From the NCBI GenBank assembly GCA_028280785.1, contig JANQLF010000027.1, positions 1 through 40,639 of the forward strand: DNA of 40,639 nt, given 5' to 3'. This DNA is from Planctomycetota bacterium (GTDB taxonomy: Bacteria > Planctomycetota > UBA11346). Positions 9,392 to 18,738 of the stretch are shown here, one piece after another (position 1 is the stretch's first letter; every line of letters begins with the position of its first letter). A program made the translations under genes and the position numbers. The notes beneath the pieces are model-generated. The model made no database searches. It saw nothing but the letters and a program-made list of their open reading frames with translations, and was not told the DNA's origin.

Positions 9392-10426
9392 GTGAGCAAG
9401 ACCAGCGAAATCGCCGACGAAATACTCAAACGCATCCGCACGAATTACTACACCGAAAAAGTACCGGGCGAACGCTTTTTAGCCGATGAATTCGATGTGA
9501 ATGTGAAGACTGCCAACCGCGCTGTTAGTCAACTGGTCGAACAAGGCGTCCTCTTTCGCAAACGTGGCGAAGGCACTTTTATCGCACCCTTAAATAAACG
9601 CAGTGATTTAAGCATCGGCTTATGTTTCTATAAATACACTCATCCTGGTCGCGATCCGGTGTTCACGCGTTTTTTCTCTGGGGTTAATGCTGCCGCGCGC
9701 AACCAAGGCGTACGTCTCGATGTCACTGCCCTGCAAGATATTATTGATGATGATCGCATGAGCAAAAAAGCCCAGCAAGAACGCTTTAAAGATATTGTGC
9801 TTTCATCGAATCCTGATGGCCTTTTATTTCTCGGTAATATTAATGCTAAAATGATTAAAATGCTCAACGACGATCGCCCCACCATTGTTGTTGGTCAAAG
9901 CTCACCGAAGTCCGGCTTCGACACGGTACGGCGTGATTTACGCACGGCAGTAACCGATGCGGTTAAATTCTTTGTCGATAAAGGCCATAAAAAGATTGCC
10001 TTTGCCACGCCACGCCAAGGCACCGAAGATCACGACGTTAACGAGAAAAAGCAAGGTTATCTTCAAGGTATGGCCGATGCCGGACTCGAAGTCGATGTCA
10101 TCGCTGGCACCGAAGATTTAATTGCGACGATTAAAAAACATAAACCAACTGCCGTTATCGCCGCAGAAAGTACCTATGGTATTTTAATTATGCGCGAAGC
10201 GCCAGCCGCTGGCTTTAGCATCCCTGATGACCTTGCAGTTATTAGTTTTGATGACGGTGATGTTGGCAACTTTACCCAACCGTCCATGTCTAGCATTCAT
10301 GCGTTCGGTGAAGAATTAGCTGAATTAGCCGTTGAGAAATTATTAGATAAACTTGATGGCCATTTGAACGAACAAATCGATGTGACGCTTCCTTGTCCGT
10401 TCATCGAACGCGACTCAAGCGGTTAA
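9392..10426 (+). CDS. GntR-type HTH / LacI-type sensor-domain transcriptional regulator
   Basis: 344 residues. The N-terminal winged helix (about 1-68) has the GntR pattern: EIADEILKRIRTNYYTEKVPGERFLADEF, then NRAVSQLVEQGVLFRKRGEGTFI. It is joined to a periplasmic-binding-protein-like effector domain (about 72-340) with SNPDGLLFLGN, DKGHKKIAFATP and DLAVISFDDGDVGNFTQPSMSSI. This is the AraR-like architecture used for sugar-responsive repression. The start is GTG, supported by AAGGA eight bases upstream. It lies between the divergent DUF4091 gene and the forward polysaccharide operon, both of which carry a matching palindrome, so it is probably their local repressor. The effector sugar cannot be read from sequence. 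Confidence 0.9.
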   Translation: MSKTSEIADEILKRIRTNYYTEKVPGERFLADEFDVNVKTANRAVSQLVEQGVLFRKRGEGTFIAPLNKRSDLSIGLCFYKYTHPGRDPVFTRFFSGVNAAARNQGVRLDVTALQDIIDDDRMSKKAQQERFKDIVLSSNPDGLLFLGNINAKMIKMLNDDRPTIVVGQSSPKSGFDTVRRDLRTAVTDAVKFFVDKGHKKIAFATPRQGTEDHDVNEKKQGYLQGMADAGLEVDVIAGTEDLIATIKKHKPTAVIAAESTYGILIMREAPAAGFSIPDDLAVISFDDGDVGNFTQPSMSSIHAFGEELAELAVEKLLDKLDGHLNEQIDVTLPCPFIERDSSG

Positions 10427-10466
10427 AAATGTGACCGTAAATTTCCTCCGATAACCAAAGGTCCCT

Positions 10467-10497
10467 GATCGGCGCTTCATAACGCCGATCTTTGCTT
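10467..10497 (+). terminator. Hairpin after the regulator gene
   Basis: GATCGGCG (10467-10474) pairs perfectly with CGCCGATC (10483-10490) around an 8-base loop, followed by TTTGCTT. It lies between the regulator stop and the next promoter, consistent with a rho-independent terminator with a modest U-tract. It could isolate the operon promoter from regulator transcription. Confidence 0.5.
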
Positions 10498-10524
10498 GAC
10501 CCTGGGCTCGGACTTCGCTACACT
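10496..10524 (+). promoter_or_regulatory. Sigma70-type promoter of the polysaccharide operon
   Basis: TTGACC (10496-10501, five of six to consensus) and TACACT (10519-10524) are separated by exactly 17 bases. The transcription start would fall at or next to the TGGTGCACCT palindrome, an arrangement in which bound repressor would block RNA polymerase. The first gene's ATG follows at 10566. Confidence 0.6.
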
Positions 10525-10526
10525 AC

Positions 10527-10536
10527 TGGTGCACCT
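10527..10536. promoter_or_regulatory. Candidate operator TGGTGCACCT overlapping the transcription start
   Basis: It matches the intergenic palindrome at 9269-9278 in nine of ten positions and lies two bases after the -10 box. A further partial half-site ATGGTGAACC follows at 10537-10546. Position and repetition suggest repression by the adjacent GntR/LacI-type regulator. Confidence 0.5.
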
Positions 10537-10565
10537 ATGGTGAACCTTTAAGAGGAGTGCACTGG

Positions 10566-11612
10566 ATGACCGACGTCATAATCTCATTTGATAGCGAAGA
10601 TTACCTGACCCCAGAGGCTGCTGATGCCGAGAAATGGTGGGCAGAAGAACTCCATAAACGTGGCCTGCGTGGCTGTTTTCAACTCGTTGGTGAAATGATC
10701 AGATCGCTGCAAGCCGCTGGCAGACAGGATGTTATAGACGCTATCGCTAAGCATGAGATCGATTGCCATACCGATTTCCACTCCAAGCCACCTACACATC
10801 CCGAAGCCGTTCAAGACATGAGCTTGAGTAAAGGCATTGAGTATGTGCTCAAGACCGAGGCACCCTGCCTCTCAACGCTGGCTACCACTTTCGGCCAATG
10901 GCCAACCAGCTACTGCTCCCCTGGCGATTCATGGACGCCGGCGACCTTACTCGCAATGTGCCGCATGGGCCTGCGCGTTTTCTGCAATGATAAATTACAT
11001 GGCTTTCAACGCACGCCGTACTGGTACTGTGGATTATTAGTGACGTCTTATGATTTAGACTTTCAATATTGCTATGAAAACCATGAAGACGGTGCCTTCG
11101 AAGCGAAATTCCAAAAACTCGTCGATGAAACACCCGACGACGGTGTCATCGTTTTATTCACCCACCCAACGCGTTTAGTCACTACCCAATTTTGGGATCA
11201 GGTATTTAAAGATGGCGCACGCACACCACGCGATCAATGGCATGGCGCTCCGCTACGTACTGATAAAGAAATTGCGCAGATAAAATCACACTGCCAAGGC
11301 TATCTCGATTATTTAGTCAGCCGTGACGATCTGCGCTTCATTGATTTCGCCACGCTCTACAACGAACGTGCCAGCAAACGCCGCGACCTCTATCAATTAT
11401 TAATTGAACAAGGTCTTAAACCTGGCGAAGAAGGTCAACTCGATTTACGCGAAAGCAGCGCTGAGGAATACATGCCCTCGCAAACCTTTGACGGCATGGA
11501 TTACAGCTGGTTACCGTATCCACCTGAATTCACTGGCGACAAGCTTATCGATCAAGCGCGTAAATTGGCCTGGACCGCTGCTCCTGCCGAAGTTAATAAA
11601 TTAATTCAATAA
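10566..11612 (+). CDS. Polysaccharide-deacetylase-like (NodB-fold) protein
   Basis: About 348 residues from ATG 10566, chosen over GTG 10557 because AGGAG at 10552-10556 is correctly spaced for the ATG. The start ISFDSEDYL gives the NodB motif 1 Asp pair, and IDCHTDFHS (His68 and His72) is a variant of the metal-binding H-[ST]-x3-H motif. YCSPGDSW takes the place of the usual motif 3 and VIVLFTHP the C-terminal His motif. No signal peptide is present, so it should act in the cytoplasm, perhaps on imported amino-sugar oligosaccharides. First gene of a four-gene operon with 15-18 base spacings. Substrate unknown; the PxD-like spacing deviates from chitin deacetylases. Confidence 0.7.
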   Translation: MTDVIISFDSEDYLTPEAADAEKWWAEELHKRGLRGCFQLVGEMIRSLQAAGRQDVIDAIAKHEIDCHTDFHSKPPTHPEAVQDMSLSKGIEYVLKTEAPCLSTLATTFGQWPTSYCSPGDSWTPATLLAMCRMGLRVFCNDKLHGFQRTPYWYCGLLVTSYDLDFQYCYENHEDGAFEAKFQKLVDETPDDGVIVLFTHPTRLVTTQFWDQVFKDGARTPRDQWHGAPLRTDKEIAQIKSHCQGYLDYLVSRDDLRFIDFATLYNERASKRRDLYQLLIEQGLKPGEEGQLDLRESSAEEYMPSQTFDGMDYSWLPYPPEFTGDKLIDQARKLAWTAAPAEVNKLIQ

Positions 11613-11627
11613 AAGAGAATAGATCAC

Positions 11628-13676
11628 ATGCCTCTTAATATTATCCCAACACCACAAACACTAACTGAGCGCGACGGCTCACTGAATATTGATAAAGCCA
11701 TCGCCATTACCATTAATAGCGACGACTGTGAAGATCGCTTTGCCGTAGATTACCTCGTTGAATCACTACAAAAAGATCACGGTATTACTGCAATGATCGG
11801 CAGTGATGGCATCCCCCTAACGATTAATCGCACAGATGGTCCAGCTGAAGGCTACACACTCAGTATTACGAGCGACGGTATCGTTATTAACGGCCATGAC
11901 GCTGCTGGCGTTTATTACGCCTGCCAAACACTGCGCCAATGTATTTCCGATCACTGTGGCCGTTATTCCACTCCATGTCTTGAAATTGAAGACGCCCCAC
12001 GCATGCAATATCGTGCGATTCATATCGACAATAAGCACCATCAAACCAAATACGAATACATTCAATATTACATTCGCGAAATGGCTTTTTATAAAGCTAA
12101 TATTTTAGTCTGGGAATGGGAAGATAAATTTGCCTATCCAAGCCATCCACAGGTCGGCGCACCGGGCGCGTTTACCTTAGAGGAAATGCAGGCTTTAACG
12201 GCGTATGCTAAGCAACATCACATTGAGATAGTACCATTGGTACAGGGCCTCGGTCACGTCGCTTTTATATTAAAGCATCCTGAATTTAAACACATCCGTG
12301 AAATTCCTGATTCGGAATGGGAAGTCTGCCCACTCAAAGATGAATCTTATGAATTATTATTTGCGCTGTGGAAAGATTCGATGGAAGCAACGCCAGGCTC
12401 GCGTTTTTTCCACATCGGTAGTGATGAAACCTATGAACTTGGACTTGGCGTTGAATGCGGCTGCGCTGCTCATGCTGCTGAACATGGTAAAGAAAGTTTG
12501 ATGCGTCTATTTATTGATCGCTGCACCAAGTGGGTTGAAGAACAAGGCCGCATCTGTTTATCCTGGGGCGGCGAATGGAAACCAGAAACGCGACAACCGC
12601 CAATTCCATCAATGATTTGGACTGATGGTAACGATCCAGATCACGTAAAAGCATCTATCGATGCTGGCTATCCGTGTTGGATTTACGCGCCAAATAATGA
12701 CATTCCACCGCTCATCAATAATTTATTGCCGTGGACCAAATCCTGTCGTTCGAATGAAAAAATTGCATCACAGCAAGCAGGTTCTTTTTATCACACCAGC
12801 GACCGCTATCGCCGCGCAGCCGAGCATCCAGATATGCAAGGTTCTATTTGCACCTCATGGGAAGATTCTGGCTTACATAATCAAATGTGGATTTTACATC
12901 ATATCTGTGCCTGTGAATATTCCTGGAATCCTGAAGGCTGCGACATCGAACCGTGGATTGATCGCTTATACGACAACTACTTCGGTAAACAGCAATTCGC
13001 GATGCGTGAATGCCAAGGCCTGCTGCAATTAAATGCCCATTTCTTTGACGACTGCTTCGAACGCCGCGTCTGGCATTACGGCTATATCGGACGTATGCAC
13101 CTACCTGACTTTCCACGTGAAGGCTTGGAAATAAATCCGTTCTTTAATCAAGAATATAAAGTGTGGATCAACGACGCTAAAGAGCATTTGCAATTACTCG
13201 ATCGCATCGATTACATTTTAACCAAGAACATTGAGCTCAACGTCAAGCGCAAGCACGATATCGAAATCATGCAAAGCTGCGCCGCATTAATGCGACTCAG
13301 CGCAGAATTAATTGTGATGATGTCAGTGTGGGAACAAAAATTATGCGACGCTTCACTCGACTATCACCATACTGATAAAGAAAAAGCAGCAGAAACCTTA
13401 AAAGAAATTGAGGTACTACTAAGGGATCACCTGGCAAATAAGGAAAAAATCTACGCCGATTTGGTCACCCTGTGGGAGCAGACCCGTTTACCTAAAGGAT
13501 TATCCACCGAAGATCACCAGTACCTCTACAAGCGAGAACGTGCCAGACACTTTGCCAACAAGACTCCAGACATGCGTTACCTGGTCTACGACATGGATAA
13601 GCTGGATATTGAGGGTTACCTGACACGCCTTGAAGCATACACTAAAGAATACGAGCAAGTGGTGGTCAGCACATAA
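11628..13676 (+). CDS. Glycoside hydrolase family 20-like beta-N-acetylhexosaminidase
   Basis: 682 residues. The N-terminal alpha/beta domain (about 1-125; GYTLSITSDGIVINGHDAAGVYYACQTLRQ region) is the GH20b domain that precedes the catalytic barrel. The barrel (about 130-460) carries HIGSDETYELG with the catalytic Asp266-Glu267 pair of substrate-assisted GH20 enzymes. The C-terminal roughly 220 residues are helical and not part of the classical enzyme. No signal peptide is visible, so it probably processes imported oligosaccharides with N-acetylhexosamine ends. It follows the deacetylase gene by 15 bases. Assignment is good at family level. Because of the divergent barrel it could belong to the GH20-like clan with altered specificity. 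Confidence 0.82.
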   Translation: MPLNIIPTPQTLTERDGSLNIDKAIAITINSDDCEDRFAVDYLVESLQKDHGITAMIGSDGIPLTINRTDGPAEGYTLSITSDGIVINGHDAAGVYYACQTLRQCISDHCGRYSTPCLEIEDAPRMQYRAIHIDNKHHQTKYEYIQYYIREMAFYKANILVWEWEDKFAYPSHPQVGAPGAFTLEEMQALTAYAKQHHIEIVPLVQGLGHVAFILKHPEFKHIREIPDSEWEVCPLKDESYELLFALWKDSMEATPGSRFFHIGSDETYELGLGVECGCAAHAAEHGKESLMRLFIDRCTKWVEEQGRICLSWGGEWKPETRQPPIPSMIWTDGNDPDHVKASIDAGYPCWIYAPNNDIPPLINNLLPWTKSCRSNEKIASQQAGSFYHTSDRYRRAAEHPDMQGSICTSWEDSGLHNQMWILHHICACEYSWNPEGCDIEPWIDRLYDNYFGKQQFAMRECQGLLQLNAHFFDDCFERRVWHYGYIGRMHLPDFPREGLEINPFFNQEYKVWINDAKEHLQLLDRIDYILTKNIELNVKRKHDIEIMQSCAALMRLSAELIVMMSVWEQKLCDASLDYHHTDKEKAAETLKEIEVLLRDHLANKEKIYADLVTLWEQTRLPKGLSTEDHQYLYKRERARHFANKTPDMRYLVYDMDKLDIEGYLTRLEAYTKEYEQVVVST

Positions 13677-13694
13677 AACTTAGGAGGCATCCCA

Positions 13695-16352
13695 ATGCGT
13701 TTTTGTTTCATTATCGCGCTCATGCTGGTGAGCATCTGCCTCGCAGTTGCAGCAGATGGATATAAGGTTAACGCTGAGCATCCACGCGTCCTACTTAACA
13801 AAGACATGGTCAAAACTTTGGCCAAGCATTGCCAAGGTGCCCTGAAAAAAGAATACGCTGAATTAAAATCGAACGCTGATCGCGCTGTCTCCACTGGCCA
13901 AATAAAATACATTGATAATAAATGGGGCACACCGACTGATTTACTAGCCTGCGGCATGTGCTTTTTAATCGAGCGTGAACTTGGTAATCCTAACGCAAAA
14001 AAATATGCTGAGCCAGTTGTCAAATGCTGGGGTAATGGTTCGCGCATCACCAACAAAGGTCACAGCGCTTTTGGTTTTCATGCCATTGCTTACGACTGGC
14101 TTTACGACGCACTCACTGATCAACAACGCAAACAATTCGGCAATGCCCTTGGCACCTGGTTAACCTGGTACACTAAAAAAGCAGAGATCATGCTGCAGCA
14201 TGGCCACTGGGAATATAATCAGACCTGGGGCGTATCGCACATGAATGTCATGCATGCACGTGACGCGATTACTCAGAAATTATTAATTTCCCTAGCTATT
14301 ACTGGCGCTGGCACCGACCATGAAGCCAAGGCCAAACAATTTTTAAATTCATGGAACACCCGTATTCCGCGCGATTGCATACCTGCCTTTGATAAAATGG
14401 GTGGCTCCTGGGCGGAAAGCCATGGCCACGGCGCCTACGGTCCTATCCAAGTTATTCCTTGGACCTTCGAAGCGTGGCGTACCGCAACCGGAAAAGATTT
14501 TTTCCAATTAGGTGCTCCGGATACCTATTTGAAAGAAATGTCACGTTGGTTGTGCTATCTTACTATTCCACACACCGGTCGTCATGCCTATCTCGATGAT
14601 GGCGGCGGCAGTAAATATTCTTCTTTTCAAGGTAGCGCCCCAATTATTGCTAAAGCCTATGGCGATGGACTCGCCCAAGCCACTACCCATCAAGCGATGG
14701 GCGAAGGCGCCTATAAATGGGGTAATATTTGGAAGCGCATGTTAGTCGATCCAAGTGTCAAAGCTAAAACACCCGGCCAAATGAATCTGCCAACCGGTTA
14801 TTTATTGCGCGGCATTGGACACGTCTTTATGCGCTCACACTGGGACGATCCGAATGCGACCTGGGCCTTTTTCGGCGCTGGTCCGCATACGGCTGGTCAT
14901 CAACACGATGACGAAGGTCATTTCATGATTGCACGTCAAGGCGGCTTAGTCACTAAAGCCGGTGGTAAAGGCAAAGGCAACGACAGTGACCATTATTGGG
15001 GCGGCTCGCTGTGCTTTAATATCTTAACCATATATGACCCCAATGAGCAAATGCGCCGCAACAATAAAAACGAAAACGACGGCGGTCTGCGTCGCTTGGT
15101 TTACAATAACAGCAAAGTCGAACGCGGGCACATCGCCGCCTTCCAACATAATGATGAGTTCACATACGCTGCGGCAGACATTACCAAAGCCTACACCAGC
15201 AAGGTGAAAGAAGTCACACGCCAATTCATTTATTTACGTAATAAACAAAAAGGTGGTACCGAATATTTCGTGGTCTTTGATCGCGTTCATTCGAGTAAGG
15301 CTGAATTTGCTAAGCACTTTATTTTACACATGCCTGAAGAACCACAATTAAGTGGTGAGAAAGCTGAAAAAGTTGCCGGACATGTTTATGAGCACACAGG
15401 TGAAGGCATTATCAGTTCCTGGCTCAGCATGCCACAGGACATGGGCAGTAAGGTGCAAGCGCTGTCACAAGGCAAAAGCCGGATGTTCCTTAAGACAGTT
15501 TTACCACAACAAACAACAATCACAAAACGTGGTGGTTCTGGACATAAAAACTGGGGACACCCCCTCAATCCAAAAGCACAATATGATCATCATAACGACG
15601 GTCGCGACAAAGGACCCGTTGCTAATTGGCGCCTAGAAGTCGCAGCGCCTTTAAAAGATCGCAATTATTTCTTACATGTCTTTCAAGTATCTGATGAAAA
15701 AGTCACTAAAATGGACAACGTTGAATTAATCGAAGATGGGAAAACTGCTGGTGTTAAAATAAACAATAAATGGGAAGTACGCTTTGCTAAATCCGGTAAT
15801 CTTGGCGGAAAAATTAAAACGGCTGCTGGCGAAAGCATGAGTTTCACCAACACGCTTGAAGTTAAAGATCAATACCAACGCTGGAATGATGCGCTTACTG
15901 GTAAAAAGAGCGTTAAAGTAGAAAAGAAAGCTCCTAAGAAGCAGAAAAAGCAAAGTATTAAAGTATCGAAAGCAGCAGACAACAGCACCTTACGCAAACC
16001 CTACAAAAATTATCTCAAGCGACTACAGCTCGAACTCGACGCCCAATTACAAAAGAATGCGCGCCTGTATTTTACCTATCAAATGCTGCGTAAAGAAATT
16101 CAAATCACTGCCAAACATGATCGCGGCTACAGCATTCGCAGTGGCTCAAGCGATATGACTATCGATATCTTTCGCAAATTCACCGACAGCGATGCCGAAT
16201 CGCTAGCCATTGCTCTGGCTAAAAAAGGTGGGCCTGAAGCCAATGCGCTCGCCGCTTACTTTAGTGCCGTCAATTCAGGGAAAAGCGCAGCCTCTGCCTA
16301 TCTCGGTAAGGCTGGCGAACACGCCACTGCGATCCGTGCCCTCTTCAAATAA
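13695..16352 (+). CDS. Secreted heparinase II/III-like polysaccharide lyase
   Basis: 885 residues with a signal peptide (1-19, ending VAAADG) and AGGAGG eight bases before the ATG. The opening HPRVLLNKD is typical of the alpha/alpha-toroid of alginate-lyase/heparinase II/III-like enzymes, here spanning about 25-370. The following beta-sandwich contains HTAGHQHDDEGHFMIARQGG, the conserved histidine-rich motif of the heparinase II/III domain. A lysine-rich linker (about 735-760) and a helical C-terminal region (to 885) are extra. Such enzymes cleave uronic-acid-containing polysaccharides by beta-elimination. It follows the GH20-like gene by 18 bases, so the operon pairs an exported lyase with intracellular oligosaccharide processing. 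Exact substrate unknown. Confidence 0.8.
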   Translation: MRFCFIIALMLVSICLAVAADGYKVNAEHPRVLLNKDMVKTLAKHCQGALKKEYAELKSNADRAVSTGQIKYIDNKWGTPTDLLACGMCFLIERELGNPNAKKYAEPVVKCWGNGSRITNKGHSAFGFHAIAYDWLYDALTDQQRKQFGNALGTWLTWYTKKAEIMLQHGHWEYNQTWGVSHMNVMHARDAITQKLLISLAITGAGTDHEAKAKQFLNSWNTRIPRDCIPAFDKMGGSWAESHGHGAYGPIQVIPWTFEAWRTATGKDFFQLGAPDTYLKEMSRWLCYLTIPHTGRHAYLDDGGGSKYSSFQGSAPIIAKAYGDGLAQATTHQAMGEGAYKWGNIWKRMLVDPSVKAKTPGQMNLPTGYLLRGIGHVFMRSHWDDPNATWAFFGAGPHTAGHQHDDEGHFMIARQGGLVTKAGGKGKGNDSDHYWGGSLCFNILTIYDPNEQMRRNNKNENDGGLRRLVYNNSKVERGHIAAFQHNDEFTYAAADITKAYTSKVKEVTRQFIYLRNKQKGGTEYFVVFDRVHSSKAEFAKHFILHMPEEPQLSGEKAEKVAGHVYEHTGEGIISSWLSMPQDMGSKVQALSQGKSRMFLKTVLPQQTTITKRGGSGHKNWGHPLNPKAQYDHHNDGRDKGPVANWRLEVAAPLKDRNYFLHVFQVSDEKVTKMDNVELIEDGKTAGVKINNKWEVRFAKSGNLGGKIKTAAGESMSFTNTLEVKDQYQRWNDALTGKKSVKVEKKAPKKQKKQSIKVSKAADNSTLRKPYKNYLKRLQLELDAQLQKNARLYFTYQMLRKEIQITAKHDRGYSIRSGSSDMTIDIFRKFTDSDAESLAIALAKKGGPEANALAAYFSAVNSGKSAASAYLGKAGEHATAIRALFK

Positions 16353-16367
16353 GATAAGGAATTTATC

Positions 16368-17327
16368 ATGCGACCCCTCCTCTTACTCATCATTCCATTA
16401 TGTATGCTCTCAGCGGCTGATAAAAGTTTAGCTGAACGTTATCCCGGTGATAAGGGCATCGCTAAGGATCCTAGCGTCATCTTCGCCACTGATTTTGAGG
16501 ATGGAATCAACGAGCCGTTAAAAATCACCCGTAAAGGCGTGGTTGCCCTCAAAGATGAGAAGATTGCGCTTAGCGGCAAAGGCTGTGTCCAGATTACTGC
16601 CACCAAAAATGTTGATCAAGGTGGCGATGTAAAATTAAGTTACTTTAAAGGTGTCGATAAATGTCACATGCGCGTTTATGTCAAATTTGATAAAGACACG
16701 CTGATGCCACATCACTTCATTAATTTAACCGGATTTAATAAATCTTATAAATATCGCTGGGGTGGCGCAGCTGGTTTAAAACCACCGGGTGGTCAAAACG
16801 GCAAAGTTGGCACTACACTTGAACCACCGAAAGGTGACAAAGGTAAATGGAAATTCTATACCTACTGGCATGAAATGCACAGTTGGCAAACCATCGAAGG
16901 AAAATCGGATGGACGCAAGAGCGCCTATTACGGCAACAATTTCAATATGGAAAATAGCCCTGCGTTAAAACGTGATACGTGGATTTGCTGTGAATTTATG
17001 ATTAAACTCAATACGCCAGGTAAATACGATGGTGAGCAAGCATTCTGGATTGACGGTAAACTTGTCGGGCACTGGAAAACCGGCACACCCGAAGGCACCT
17101 GGATCCGTGACAGTTTCCGCACCTTTGGCAGTTGGAATAAAGACCCCAAACCATTTGAAGGATTCAATTGGCGCACTGATGAAGCCTTAAAAATCAATCA
17201 CGCCAAGCTGCAATGGTATTTATCCAGCAACCAAAGCTGGCCAAAAATGAAAGTCGACAAAAATATTTGTTACTTTGATAATATGGTGATTGCGACTGAA
17301 TATATTGGGCCGTTGGTTAAGAAATAA
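16368..17327 (+). CDS. Secreted concanavalin-like polysaccharide-binding or lyase-like protein
   Basis: 319 residues with a signal peptide (about 1-16) and AAGGAA seven bases before the ATG. The body is a beta-jelly roll rich in Trp and Tyr: FATDFEDGIN, HMRVYVKFDK, YTYWHEMHSW, and the C-terminal CYFDNMVIATEYIGP. 'TDFEDG' and 'YFDN(M/I)V' are usual in ConA-like PVC secreted proteins and in several polysaccharide-lyase folds. No catalytic residues can be assigned with confidence. It is the last gene of the operon, 15 bases after the lyase, and ends five bases before a convergent gene. Confidence 0.7.
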   Translation: MRPLLLLIIPLCMLSAADKSLAERYPGDKGIAKDPSVIFATDFEDGINEPLKITRKGVVALKDEKIALSGKGCVQITATKNVDQGGDVKLSYFKGVDKCHMRVYVKFDKDTLMPHHFINLTGFNKSYKYRWGGAAGLKPPGGQNGKVGTTLEPPKGDKGKWKFYTYWHEMHSWQTIEGKSDGRKSAYYGNNFNMENSPALKRDTWICCEFMIKLNTPGKYDGEQAFWIDGKLVGHWKTGTPEGTWIRDSFRTFGSWNKDPKPFEGFNWRTDEALKINHAKLQWYLSSNQSWPKMKVDKNICYFDNMVIATEYIGPLVKK

Positions 17328-17332
17328 AACTA

Positions 17333-18643
17333 TTAATAATTACGCATTAAGTCGTCATAAAGCCAATAGACATAACCAGTATCTTCGTCCTCCCATCCAT
17401 CATCTACTCCATTTTCACCCACAGAATAGGCACCAACCAACTCTCCTTTATCCATTATCGGACGGAGCTTAGCGCCGGAAGGATCAAGTAGGTCTACTGG
17501 CAAGGTCTTTTCTAATTTCCATGATTTAATTAATAAATGCATTTGTTTGGACATTTGAAGTGTTCTGATAACGCTGCTATACGTATGGAAATGATGGTAA
17601 CTCCAGTCGCTTTTGCGTAATTTCAAAGTTCCAGAATCGTGCGCCGAATGTAAAGCATGATTTACTTTTTCAAAAGTGTCCAAATCCGTGAATGACGCCT
17701 TTAGTAATTTTAACTGATTATAAAAAACCTCATCCCGATTCATTCTTATCCTCACTCTTCGACTGAAATTCTCCATTGGCCCTCTCGAATTGCGATATTT
17801 TTCCATTTCCTTTAAATAATCTTCCCAATCATTACATAAGGTAATTGAGTCATAATGAACAGATTTCAACAAGAGCTTTTCAATGTGAACCACCATTTCA
17901 TCTAGTTCTTCAATTAATTCGTTACTTACCTCATCTACCCGAGATGCTGCCACAACATCTATTAAACCAACTATCGCCACACATACCAACGCATCTATAG
18001 ACTCTCCTTCAGTATGAATTTGCAAATACTTCAACAACAGTGTTAATATCTCATTAAATTCTTTCGCGGGAAGCACCTGAGCATATTCACACAATAAAAT
18101 AGTCAGGTCGTTTAAATCCGTAATTGTAGTCAAATCGCCCCCTGCCTTCGAATCTCTTCCTCCAAAACAGATAGGATCAAAACCAATCTTGTTTATCTGA
18201 CTAATTAACTCATTTAAATACTGCTGTGTCTCATCTTTTTGATAATGTTCTACTAATTTGGGAGTTAATGTATATCGTCCTGGAAAATAGTTCTTTCCCA
18301 CCCCCGATATTACACCCACGTGATCCTCAGAATCCCAATCATACCCCTCCGTACCACTAAAGGTGAGATCTTTCTCTAACAAATCGACCAATTTAATATA
18401 CGCTTGTATACGATCATGTTTAGATTGAGGCGGAAGAACATTCAGGACATCAAGCTCAATCCCAGAATTCTCAAATTCACTTAGCGCCAATTCGATGTCA
18501 GCCGTTGAATTCCACCAAATATAAACAACCACAGCAATAGACGCACATAATAAACTGAGCGACCAAACAAGGAATTTGAAAGGGCTCGATAAAATATTTT
18601 CCAACCAACTATTCGGCCTTTTATCTGCATCTGCTTCACTCAT
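17333..18643 (-). CDS. Hypothetical membrane-anchored protein, 436 aa
   Basis: I do not recognise this family. One hydrophobic helix (about 22-44, FKFLVWSLSLLCASIAVVVYIWW) anchors an otherwise soluble helical protein of about 390 residues, probably facing outside. The tail contains LPVDLLDPSGAKLRPIMDKGELVGAYSVGENGVDDG, a type of ending seen in type II pseudopilin-like or 'WG/DG' Planctomycete proteins, but the N-terminal pilin cleavage motif is absent. AGGT precedes the ATG. It is convergent with the lyase operon at five bases and separate from the downstream operon. It is more A+T rich than its neighbours and could be a late insertion. Confidence 0.65.
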   Translation of the reverse strand: MSEADADKRPNSWLENILSSPFKFLVWSLSLLCASIAVVVYIWWNSTADIELALSEFENSGIELDVLNVLPPQSKHDRIQAYIKLVDLLEKDLTFSGTEGYDWDSEDHVGVISGVGKNYFPGRYTLTPKLVEHYQKDETQQYLNELISQINKIGFDPICFGGRDSKAGGDLTTITDLNDLTILLCEYAQVLPAKEFNEILTLLLKYLQIHTEGESIDALVCVAIVGLIDVVAASRVDEVSNELIEELDEMVVHIEKLLLKSVHYDSITLCNDWEDYLKEMEKYRNSRGPMENFSRRVRIRMNRDEVFYNQLKLLKASFTDLDTFEKVNHALHSAHDSGTLKLRKSDWSYHHFHTYSSVIRTLQMSKQMHLLIKSWKLEKTLPVDLLDPSGAKLRPIMDKGELVGAYSVGENGVDDGWEDEDTGYVYWLYDDLMRNY

Positions 18644-18738
18644 TACCTATGCGTTTTAGAACAGGCGCAATGAATCGCAACAGATTAAAGCCTTCTTGGA
18701 TCTAATTGTCCACCGACTTCTAGTGCATAGTGCCAATA

